A DNA stretch of 64,000 nt from the NCBI GenBank assembly GCA_035578155.1, contig JAPWDM010000014.1, positions 13,867,501-13,931,500 of the forward strand, read 5' to 3'. This document shows positions 1 to 10,327 of the stretch, one piece after another; within the stretch, counting starts at the first letter, position 1; the number at the start of each line of letters is the position of its first letter. The stretch comes from Brachynemurus nebulosus (Eukaryota; Arthropoda; Insecta; Neuroptera; Myrmeleontidae). A program made the position numbers and the translations under genes. Below the pieces are notes generated by a model. That model was not told the DNA's origin and made no database searches. It worked only from the letters and a program-made list of their open reading frames with translations.

Positions 1-2529
1 GGACAGAAAACCAAGAAGAATCATATTCATTTAATAAAAATCATGAGCAATTGTACAGTAATGTATTTCAATCTAGATTACTTATGAAACGAAAAACTTA
101 TCCTGAAGAAAATGTTACACTCAAGCGAGTAAAATATTCAGAAGATATAAATTGTAACTGTCAAGTAAGTATAATTTTTTTAAACATTATCTTATGTACT
201 TTTGTGATAGACCTAACAGAAATTTCATTATTCTAGATAAATCTTGACGATGATGCAGAAATCTTGAGGATTATTATTGAATTGAATAAATTTTTTCCAG
301 TTGGTTGGAGCTTTTTGCCTGGAGTTAATCAATTAACAGCTATTCAGTTTGATCGTATTAAATTAAAAGAAAGAGTACGATTAGTAATAAATGACGATCG
401 ATCTGTATTGGTAAAAATAAAATATAATTTCACTGCTTGATAGAAAAAAGAAACTACGTAATCACTCTTGAATGAGTTGAAACTATTAATACAATCAAGT
501 TTTATTTATTATTATAGGTTACATTTGTAGAACACGTTAAAAAAAAAAATAAACGTTCAAATAAATACTATGAACGATATAATTAATTGTTTCAAGTTTG
601 TAGAAGAAATGAAGTTATGTAGTGGAACAGGGTTTGATAAGAAAAGGTATTCCTTCTATTTAAATTGTTTCCATGTTCTTTTATACTACATTACTAATAT
701 AGCTAAAAAGTAAAAATATTTTATAAACAAATAATTCAATTTTTCCAAATTAGTTTTTCATTAAAATGTCATGCTGATGTAACTGAAAATTATATACGTC
801 GTCAAGTTTATCCGAGATGCCCTGAATGCCGAAAACTCTGTTTAAAATTACTAAGAGCAGACAAAAATGGAAAACGTAATACAAAAACTAAAATTGCAAC
901 AAATTTAGAATTTCGTAAAAAATGGAAACGGATACAGCAGCAGGTCTAATCAATTTTTTACATAATTTTTTCATTTAAATAGAATCAATTACTATTGTTT
1001 ATTTTTTATTCTCATGTAAAATTAAATTTCAATTAGATTATTAAAAAGCAACAAAAAAATCCAAACAGAATATATTAAATACATATTACACTTAACAATA
1101 CTAAGAATTGCTATATTTTTTACTGATTAAAAGATTAAACTTTTGATTGCTCTCAATATTTTAGGAATAATCTGATTTTCTTTAATTTTTTCAGTTGCGA
1201 TTATTATCATTAAGACGACGTTCCATTCAACGAAAAATTAATACAATTTTTGAAGGCCAGTTCAATAAGAAAATTTCACTTCTGCCAAAACAGCAACAAA
1301 TAATGGTCAGAATGTGTTTTGAAAATTCTACCAGAAAAGGTCCAACTGGCAAAAGATATGAAGTCGAGTGGATTTACGAATGTCTACTGATACGTATGAA
1401 GAGCACTTGTACATACAATATGATTCGAGCAAGGAATATAATTCCTTTACCAACAATTGAAACGTTGTCAAAATATATTAAAAAAATAAGTTCCTCGATT
1501 TTTGGATTTCTTCCTGAGACATTTGAAGTTATGAAAAAAAAAGGATTATCAATGGCACCAGAAGATAGAATAGGTCAGATATCAGCTGATGAAGTGAAGC
1601 TGATGGAAAATATAGAGTTCAACAAAAATATTGCTGAGTACACTGGTTTTGTTAACCTTGGAAAATATACATCTGATTCTGATACTGACGTTGCTGGAGA
1701 CCATGCTCTTGTCTTTATGTTTGTACCTTACCGGGGTAATTCCGCTGAACCTTTAGGTTGTTTCATCACCAAAAATTCAGTAACAAGTGAAGTGCTTCAT
1801 AAGTTATTCTTGGAGTGTATTATCCTTGTCGAAAATGCTGGTTTTCATGTGAATTCGATAGTTACTGATGCTGCTCAATGGAATAGAGGCGTTTGGACCA
1901 AATTGCGAGTTGACCCCAATAATATCAGTTGTGAGCATCCATGTGACTCTAACCGACGATTATGGGTAATATCAGACTTTCCGCATTTAGTAAAATGTTT
2001 TAGGAATGGATTGGTTGAATTGCATGAATTTGAGGTATTTCTTTAAAAAAATTTTTGATATTTTTTGTCATGAGCTTTTTCATAAAAGATAATTAATATA
2101 CCGATAATCTAACAAGCTTTATTTTATTATAGACACCTGTAGGAATAGTTAAAAAGAAGTACTGGGAAAATCTCTTGCTGGTAGAGCAAGTAGAAAAACC
2201 AAATTTGGCGATGGCTTATAAACTCACGCCAGCTCATTTAAATCCTAAGCTATATCAAAAAATGTCCGTTCCATTAGCTTATCAGGTATAGATTTAAAAT
2301 TAAGTATTACAGTTCTTAAATTACGTTAAATAAATTTTGATATCAATAGTTATATTCACGAGAAGTACGTTGCGCAATGACGGTTCTGAGAGAAAATGGC
2401 AATGAAAAATTTGAAGGCTCAGAACCGACTGAAAAATTTATTAAAATAATTGATGAGGGAATTCAAGCAATGACTTCACACGATACTAACAATGCCTTAT
2501 ACTTTAAGGATACTTGTGAACAAAAACAG
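1..2529 (+). CDS. P-element/THAP9-type transposase gene, 5'- and 3'-partial
   Basis: Exons inferred from GT-AG junctions and frame: <1-164, 237-410 and 518-586 (upstream part), then 570-646, 754-943, 1195-2034, 2133-2285 and 2350-2529. The last five join in one open frame. The large exon carries P-element-type RNase H-like features: ADEVKL (first acidic residue), VTDAAQWNRGVW (second Asp) and DFPHLVKCFRN, the start of the GTP-binding insertion of this family. A Cys-rich stretch (CPECRKLC) lies in the exon at 754-943. No exon with the final catalytic Glu or a stop follows 2529, so the copy is truncated or continues far away. The upstream exons end at a TAA (584-586) in another frame; a run of 11 A's at about 539-549 is where a one-base slip would join them. 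It may be a decaying transposon or a domesticated derivative. The family call is fairly safe; upstream exon borders are less so. Confidence 0.7.
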
Positions 2530-3097
2530 GTAATGAAAAATATAACAATAATTTTTTATAAACAAAGTTTGTATATATTAGATTATTATTAATTTACATT
2601 AAACATTGTTATCAATGGATAATAGAAATAAAATAATTACCAGATAATAGATTAAATTTTTTTAATCTCTTATTATATTTAAATTTTTATTAAAAATTTC
2701 TTTTAAACTGTACAATATTCAAAAGTTAATAAAAATGTACATGTACAAATTAAATATTTTCAGTTATTTGATTTAATATAATTTTTTACAACCCTGATTC
2801 CAATTTAGATAATATTCATGGTATTAATTGAGAAAACGGTAACTACTTTACTTGCCTACCTAGGAAGGTAAGTAAACTTTTTTATCTGTTATTTTCTTCT
2901 AACTATAGTAACTAACAGACAAAATACTAAGATATACGCTATGTAACAGCCAACTTACGATTTAGGTGATTGAAAATAACGATTTTCACTGTCAAAATTT
3001 TTTGTCAATTTAATTATTATTTAATGATACATTTATAATAAAGCAAATTATTATTATGTACTTAATTTATTTCCCTTATTTATATTTAAACAACCTA
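2530..3097. other. AT-rich spacer without recognised gene
   Basis: No coding exon continuing the transposase gene is visible. A short hairpin built on TTTACTTGCCTACC / GGTAAGTAAAC lies near 2848-2878. Confidence 0.5.
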
Positions 3098-3954
3098 TTA
3101 GGTGTATAACTTGATTTTTCAACAAATTTATTTAATATAAAATATTAAACAACAAACTTAATCTTGAAAATATTGTTCATTTTTTTCTATAACCTTGCGC
3201 CATCTGAGATAACATACGAATGCCGTGGCGAAAGAAACTTGCAGGTTTCGATGCGATAAAATAATCGATTAACTTACGCACATCGTCCAGTGTTTTCAAC
3301 TGTACATTCACTAAAGCGTGCTGCATTTATTGAAACAAATGGTAGTCGGATGGGGCCAACTCAGGTGAATATGCCGCATGCGGGAAAACCTCCCATCCCA
3401 AGTTTAAGATGCTCTTCTAAGTCACAGAAGCACGTGAGGTCGAACGTTGTCATGCAGCAGTATGATTTTCCTGCATCCTTGCCTAGTAAACGGGCTTTTC
3501 TGATCAAGTTCTTCGCTCAGTTTATTCAATTGTTGGCTGTAGCGTGCCGCCGTCACCGTCAGACCACTTTACAGCAGTCCGTAATACAGAACACCCTTCA
3601 TGTCCTACCATATATACAAGGTGGGAGTTACCACTTTTGAACCAATAATTACACGTTTCATAAGACACAATTCCGTCACCCAGGACACTACAAATTGATT
3701 CCTAAGCTTTAGCAGCATTTTTTCCTTGTTGGAATTCGTATAAAATACAGTGTCAAATATGCTCTTCATTAGTTGTCATTGTAAACTCTACTATTCTGAG
3801 AGGTTACGTACTTCACGTGAACCTGTCGTTCGGTGTTCTGAAACCTTTAGTTTGATTCTTTCAAAACCACAAAAGGCCGCGGAAATATTTTTATTTAAAA
3901 TATAATTTTTTTAGCTCGAAGAAAAAATCTGTAAAAATTAAGTTATACACCAAA
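3098..3954 (-). mobile_element. Internally deleted mariner element (transposase relic)
   Basis: The terminal repeats are TTAGGTGTATAACTT at 3098 and its near-inverse ending at 3954 (TTTGGTGTATAACTT read inward), flanked by TA on both sides (3096-3097 and 3955-3956), as expected for Tc1/mariner. Read on the minus strand, the right part encodes a degraded mariner N-terminal helix-turn-helix (QGKNAA..., ...SYETC.YWF). The left part encodes a degraded SP-LAPSDYHLF-like block and the C-terminal segment DYFIASKPASFFRHGI. Stops and frameshifts interrupt it. At 857 bp it is well short of the usual ~1.3 kb, so the central catalytic region is largely deleted. Not functional. Confidence 0.85.
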
Positions 3955-4301
3955 TAAATAACTTGTTTTATAATTTGAAATTATTATCTCTCTTTTAAAT
4001 TACCGCTTTTCGTACACGGTGAACACGAGTGCCATCTTTGATTTAGACACTTTTTTGAATACATTGAGTTTGAACTCCTTGTCTAATCTCCCTAGTATAA
4101 TGCTTGGTATATATGGTATATATTCTCTACACTATTGTTATTGATATTGTTGACGTGTGGTTGACATTGTTGACGCTAGTATCTACCAGGGTATGGACAC
4201 TAGATACTCCCCTCCACTCCTTATTCAAACGGTGTGGAGTCGATCAAAGCGATACCAATAGCACCAAAATCACCAAAATTAAACTGTAAAAACTTATTTT
4301 A

Positions 4302-5916
4302 GGGTCCGTCTACACGATAACGATTTGCCTGCACGTTCAGTTTGCGCAAACTAGTTTGTGCAAAAACACGGAACATGGTACGATGGCTACACGTTCCAGT
4401 ATGTTTGCGCAAACCTCAATTTGTTTTCAGGGTAGTTGCGGTATGTATCAACGGTATCAACTGTCAAATGTATTTAAATTAGTTAAAATGGAGGCAAGTG
4501 AAGAAATATTTTTATTACAAGCTTTATTATTCTGCTTGTTGATTAAAAAGAAGGAATTTAATCGATGGCCAAGATCGAAATGGTGCAAAAAATGGTTGCT
4601 AAATAGAAAGATGCACTCTCACGTTAATTTAATTAACGATGAAAGATTGACCTGTACCTTGAGGTTTTTAGCAACTGGAAGATCGTACTGAGATCTACGA
4701 TTTACAGCTGGGATTTCTCACCAAGTGTCAATTATTATTCACTCGACTTGCAGTTCTTTTAAGTCAAACTTTTCTGACTCAAGTTGTGTACTACTATCTT
4801 TAATACACGTCGATAAGAAATGTTTTTGTATTTTGAGTAGATGATTTTCATAATTTTATTTAGAAGTTGCAGTGGTAGCGTCGTCAAGGTTTGAATACGT
4901 TAAGGCCGAATTAAATTTTACAATATTTTTAAGTAACAATATTAAGTTTCACTTTCATATCACGCAAACTTGACAAAATTTTCTCAAAAGACTACCTTTC
5001 TTATCTTCTTTTTTTTTTTTTTTAATTAATGTAAAATAATGATATAGTTATAACGATATATAATAATCTAAATAATAATAAAAAAAATTATAGAATAAAT
5101 TTCAAGTAAAAAAGGCATTTTGCATTTTATAATCCATTTTAAATAACAATTTTTCATTTTCAATTTTAAATATGTTCAGCAAAACCATTTTCCATTTTGT
5201 ATTTTAAATGCAATTTTGGAAACCATTTTCCATTTTCTATTTTCAATAGTTTCTATGAACTATTTTTCCCAGCCCTGGTTTTGAAACCGTTAAAAAACCA
5301 GTAAAAACCACCAGCTTTTCATCGACAAGCAAAAAAAAATCCTTTTCACTTTTCGACAACAAAAAAATTTTTAATCACATAGAATAAAAATTTTTATAAA
5401 CTAATTTTTATGATTTTTAATCACAACAAAATAGAAAAATAGAACAATAGCTACTTCAGCTTGTACACATTGTACATGCGGTACAAGTGGTACATATTGT
5501 ACATGCGGTACATGTGGTACATCTTGTACATGCGGTACATGTGGTACATGTGGTACATCTTGTATATGCGATACATGTTGTACACTATCTACACACGCAA
5601 ACCGAACCATGCATACAAAAGTTTGCACAAGTAAAATCTTCAGCAGTGCGACGTTTACGCAAGCCTCACCAATGGGTTCGTACGTGATACCGTTTTCCCG
5701 TCCATACTGTACATGCTTACTTGCACAAACTGGTTTGCACAAGTAAGTCGGTGATGGTTGTCCACACGACACAAGCTTTACCACCGACTTACTTGCGCAA
5801 ACCAGGTTTGTGCAAGTAAGTCGCTACGTTTTTTCCCGTCCATACGTACATGTTTACTTGCACAAACTGGTTGCGCAAGTAAGTCGGTGGTAAAGCTTGT
5901 GTCGTGTGGACGGACC
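4302..5916 (+). mobile_element. PIF/Harbinger-like DNA transposon, degraded
   Basis: Termini are inverted: GGGTCCGTCTACACGA at 4302 and TCGTGTGGACGGACCC at the right end. An open frame at about 4485-4690 has the RSKWCKKWLLNR / HVNLINDERL pattern seen at the N-terminus of HARBI1-type transposases; the DDE region is not recognisable downstream. Subterminal regions are full of short palindromes based on TTGCGCAA and CTTACTTGCRCAAAC (4340-4420, 5720-5890), possible transposase-binding repeats. I cannot make an exact TWA target duplication: the flanks read TTA and ATA. Confidence 0.65.
5465..5590. repeat. Short minisatellite, TGTACATGCGGTACA type
   Basis: About ten imperfect 9-12 bp units of TGTACATGYGGTACA and variants lie inside the 3' part of the Harbinger-like element. 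They create spurious His/Val-rich frames on both strands, which are not genes. Confidence 0.85.
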
Positions 5917-6317
5917 CATACTAGTATTACTGAATGAAAGTCCTATATTATTTTAGTGAATATTTTATTATTATGTTGGCTACTGTTTGATCCACACCGA
6001 CGAATAATTTGTCCGATAAACTATTGAGTGTCCATACCCTGGTATCTATGCGTAGAGGTAGATTGGTTTATGTATATGTACATATATACCACTATAGTCA
6101 CTACTCTATATACCAACTATACGGTCTATACTCTATACATAATAATGTTAAATTATTATTAGAAACACTTATTTTATGAATTAAGATGTGTACTGTATAA
6201 AAAAATTATATCAATTAATAAATCTTTTCTATAAAATAAAGATTTAATTTGACTATGGTTGACGTTGGATTTAGCACCTATCGGAATTATTATTTTGACA
6301 GTTGATGTATAGAGAAT

Positions 6318-6522
6318 GTCCCATTTAGAAAACATTGTGTGACACAATGCATTTTTTTTTTTTCATAAAAAAAACTAATTTTTTTAAATTTTATTGCAAA
6401 ACTATTCTTTTAATTGCATCTAAAAGCAATTAAAAGGTTAAAATTTAAAAAAATTAGTTTCTTGTGCAAAAAAAAAATGCACCGTGTCGTCTGTGTTTCC
6501 TAAATGGAAAACATTCATTATA
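6318..6522. repeat. Imperfect foldback repeat (MITE-like)
   Basis: The left arm (CCCATTTAGAAAACA, then T-rich, then AACTAATTTTTTTAAATTTT) is mirrored on the right (AAAATTTAAAAAAATTAGTT ... TTTCCTAAATGG). Arms are about 75-90 bp around a short AT-rich loop. No gene inside. Confidence 0.6.
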
Positions 6523-6806
6523 TGTTTTACCCATAGAGCAACTAGAGAGAAAATACATATTTCTATACTACTGGAACCTGTGTAACCACTTGAGATAGAA
6601 AATATGTTGTATTCGTGCACGGTGTTTACTTTGTATTTGTGCGGTAAACTCTGTTTGTGTGAGTGGTGATAGCCGTCACGTGACCTTTGGTTCGCATACA
6701 TGTATGTGATGTGTGTGATACCACAACGCTACTTGTGCCGGTTCAACAATCAAATTTATTGTTGTTTGACTGACTTACACTGAGCGACGGGTACTGAGCA
6801 ACTGAC

Positions 6807-6889
6807 ACTAAGCAGCCTAAGATGCACATACTTGCACATAAGTGATTGCAGAAAAGAGACAGTTATATTCGTTCTATTTGTTCTGTGGT
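6807..6889 (+). repeat. Dispersed 83-bp repeat, copy 1
   Basis: CACTAAGCAGCCTAAGATGC through ATTCGTTCTATTTGTTCTG recurs nearly unchanged at 9200-9283. It is an interspersed repeat fragment of unknown family. Confidence 0.75.
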
Positions 6890-7605
6890 TTTACCACATT
6901 TGTCGTCAAAAATCGCGGGCACAGTTTTTTGAAATAATGTCAAAACCGTGTGGTTCCGGTTTCTAATTTTTATTTTAATTTTTACGAAAAAAATAGGCTG
7001 GTGAGTTCGGTTTTTTTTTTCATAAAAAAATAATACAAAGTATAAGATACATAAAACTATTTTTTTTCTCACGAAAGTTGGATAAAACGTGATAAATTTT
7101 ACAAATTTATTCGTAGCTAAGCTACTTCCGGCTCAAACAACACACGATAAATGAGAACATTAACATTAATTATTTCGTTTAATTTGCCCGTGACATACAA
7201 TTTTCTTTTTGCTAATCGATGCAGAATCGTCTATTGTTTAACATATTTCAAACTCATTGGAAAAAAGTTGGAATTTTCATTTTTTGTATTGGCGACGCAA
7301 AGATTACGCGAGCGCTCCTGGTTTTTTAAATTAGAGGCTGTATTAAGTAAAAAGTTTTGTATACGTTTAATTTTCGATAGAATAATATACTATACAAATT
7401 ATGCGCGGATTACTTGATTTTATATCACCCATTAATCGTACACGTATATTTTTACTTGATGCTAGTTCTAATTTTACTACAAGAGGCGTGAGTGAGAATC
7501 TTTGCGTCGCCAATACATCCTTAAAAAATGAGTTTTTTTGTGAAAAAGGAAAGTACAAATCACGAAAATTTGGTTGGCATTACTTTTCCCCTAAATGTAC
7601 TGTTA

Positions 7606-7788
7606 GGCTGTATACACAATCAATGAAATAAGGAATAAGAAATAAGGAATAAGGAATAAGAAATAAGGACTATGCCATCTAGTGATGTTGAATGGAACTT
7701 TAACGTAACTGGTCATAGATATAAATATGTAGGTATTTTGTTATTTCTTATTTCTTATTCCTTATTTCATTGATTGTGTATACAGCCC
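7606..7788. mobile_element. MITE with GGAATAAG-rich terminal inverted repeats, copy 1
   Basis: GGCTGTATACACAATCAATG at the left and its inverse (CATTGATTGTGTATACAGCC) at the right bound ~183 bp, with TA next to both ends. The TIRs extend into reiterated GGAATAAGAAATAA. The core has GCCATCTAGTGA, also found in the copy at 8285. A further half-TIR follows at 7791-7825, suggesting a second truncated insertion. Confidence 0.75.
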
Positions 7789-8284
7789 TATTCCTTATTC
7801 CTTATTTCATTGATTGTATATACCATGGACGTATATGGACTAGTCATTTTGTTAGATAGATTTTGTTAGATTTGTCAATAGTTAATTGTTGTGTTTTATC
7901 GTGCAAAAGCCACAATAGAGTAAAAACAGAAGGAAAAAACCCAATTACGTTTCATAGATGAGTAGAAATCATGTTTTAAAAATTAAATATGAGTATCCGC
8001 CATTTTATAATGTTATAAACATGGGTGTCTAAACAAAATTTTTTTATGTATATATTTTTTATGTAATTTTTTTTTTTTATACGTATAATTCTTATTTTCA
8101 TTAAAAAACATCAAAAAACCAAAAAAAAGTTTTTGTTATTGGCAAATACTTTGCTAAATATTCCTTTGTTCCCTATATTACTTTTATAAAAATATCCCCT
8201 ATTTAAAATTGTTAAGAGATCACAATGGTATTTTTTAGGTACATATGCGATTGTAAATGTGTGTGTAATGTTTCATTTCTGTAA

Positions 8285-8425
8285 GGCTGTATACATAATC
8301 AATGAAATAAGGAATAAGAAATAAGAAATAAGGAATAAGAAATAAGGAGTATGCCATCTAGTGACGTTGAATGAAACTTTAAAACTTAACTGCTCATAGG
8401 TAAATGTATTTAGGTATTTTTGTAT
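8285..8425. mobile_element. Same MITE family, truncated copy 2
   Basis: GGCTGTATACATAATCAATG, the GGAATAAG reiterations and the GCCATCTAGTGACGTTGAAT core match copy 1 (7606-7788). The right TIR is missing. Confidence 0.7.
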
Positions 8426-9199
8426 TTTGTACCTAAAAATTCGACATCTCTGTGTTTTCTTCTTCTCTTCTCTGCTTATCTACAAGACTAACAAAAAATC
8501 CTACGTTTTGAATAGAATATTTGAATGATCTGTTACAAGTTTAATATATGATTAAAGTGAAAGTTTATTTGAAATTTTAAAATTGCAATAATGTTACGAA
8601 TTAAGAAAACATTAATATACAAATTAAGAAAACATTATATACAAATTATATTTTGTAATTTGTAATCAGATTATAAATTACATTTACAAAATGTAATCGA
8701 AGATTTTTGATTACAATTACATTCTGTAATCGTAATTTGTATTCGTTTCTGGATTACAAAAAAAGTAATCGTTTCAGTAATTTGATTACAAAATTACAAT
8801 TACTTTTGCTTAAGATATACGAACAAAAAAATGCTATATTACAAATTAAAAAAATTCGATAGTGAAAAAATTCGGTTTAAAAGAAAATAAAGGTAGGGCC
8901 CAGAGAACAAAGAGAACGAACATTACTATGTTTATACTAGGGAAACGAGCGTAACCACAAAGGATAGAAAATAATCCACCACTATGTTATATATGTGCAC
9001 GCGGAGTTATGTGTGTTAGTCCGTTGGATGGTGTGTGTATTAGTGTCTTGCATACATACATACATAATATGTACGTGGTGGTCTGGTGGTGGTGGAACGT
9101 ATGATGTACGTATACCACGTACATATACCGTGTTAATACGAGAGGTAACAATATAACAACAATTGAAACATACCAATTGAGTGCTCGCGAATGAATGAG

Positions 9200-9283
9200 G
9201 ACTAAGCAGCCTAAGATGCACATAAAAGCACATAACTGATTGCAGAAAAGAGACAGATGTATTCGTTCTATTTGTTCTGTGGT
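9200..9283 (+). repeat. Dispersed 83-bp repeat, copy 2
   Basis: Matches 6807-6889. It ends directly before the palindrome at 9295-9452. Confidence 0.75.
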
Positions 9284-9294
9284 AGGGCCTCTAG

Positions 9295-9508
9295 CACACA
9301 TTACGTCGTCAAAAGTATGGGGACACCTTAACCCAGGAGGTGCCCACACTTTTGACGCAGTACTGTACTTAACGTTGCGGTACACTGCCGTGTCAAAAGT
9401 GTGCCCCCCACCCAGGCTAAGGTGTCCCCATACTTTTGACGACGTAGTGTGTCTACAACCCGCTAACCGGCACAACCTGCTACTGCCACGCGAGCGAAGC
9501 CGCGGGTA
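9295..9508 (-). repeat. Double-armed palindrome plus CCGCGGCTTCGC repeat end
   Basis: The outer arm CGTCGTCAAAAGTATGGGGA (9305) is inverted at TCCCCATACTTTTGACGACG (ending about 9444). The inner arm GTGCCCACACTTTTGACGC pairs with GTGTCAAAAGTGTGCCCC. The right end GCGAGCGAAGCCGCGGGTAA is the inverse of the start of the repeat at 49803. The region is GC-rich for this window. Probably a fragment of one interspersed family in opposite orientation. Confidence 0.65.
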
Positions 9509-10327
9509 AAGAAAAATAGTTAAAAAAAAATAAACAAAAGAGAAAGCAACTATAAATGGAACAATAATATGATTAATTAACGTACAGCAGTCAGTAATTT
9601 CTAATATTTTAGTTGTCGGAATGCACCTAGAAGAGTCCACTTTTTCTCAAATGACGATCAAGAAAAAAACGTTCGCCGTCCTCGTCTTGACTTACCATTT
9701 TTATCTTTTATCTAAACGAGTAAAAAAGTCCATTGTCACTCAACCAAACAATCCCTAAAAACACTGATAAAAAAAACCTGGAAGGTGCTGAAACGCCGTT
9801 CCGTCCCATTCTGGTCGAAATTAAGCTCTGCCTATATAGTTAAATATCAAAAGTAATTTTTAAAAATACTAAATATAAATTTCTCTTTATAAATTTATAG
9901 GTAACTTTGATGGAAGTCAGTATATAAGAATAGACGCGTTTATTTATTTATTATTCAGTTATTGTATTCTTTTATGGTTTATAATTCTTATTGTTGTTGT
10001 TCTAGATTTCCTTTACCATACTTTCTTTTCTCCAACTTCACCAAAAATGTTTATAAATAATTTGGTTAAGACGCGTATTGTACCACAATTATTTAATTCT
10101 TATTCAACAAGTTACCTTTTTGATTTTGTATTAGTTAAGTGGCAAGGTCAATTTTTTATGCTGTAATATTAAAGAAAAGAAAAAAGAATCTTAATAATTA
10201 TATTTTATGAATAATTAAATATTTAAGAAATACAACTGGTTTAAATCATTGCTTTATAATGTAGCCAATTTATTGCCAATATTCTGCAAAATTAAATAAA
10301 TTTATTTAAAAAGTATCGGAATTAAAA
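9509..10327. other. Upstream region of UGT A
   Basis: AT-rich, no recognised repeat or gene. It must contain the promoter of UGT A, but no TATA box or initiator can be told apart from the AT background. Confidence 0.4.

Larger units (their letters stand above)
4180..6049. repeat. Older inverted-repeat element split by the Harbinger insertion
   Basis: Arms at about 4180-4250 and 5980-6049 are inverted copies: CCAGGGTATGGACACT on the left, AGTGTCCATACCCTGG on the right, then GGTGTGGAGTCGATCAAA / TTTGATCCACACCG. Looser similarity continues outward to about 4100 and 6110. The arms flank the Harbinger-like element, so this looks like an old foldback MITE with a younger transposon near its centre. 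Confidence 0.5.

Noticed and set aside
5401..5784. His/Val/Pro-rich frames on both strands
   Set aside because: They follow the TGTACATGYGGTACA minisatellite in the Harbinger-like element. There is no splice context or family similarity.
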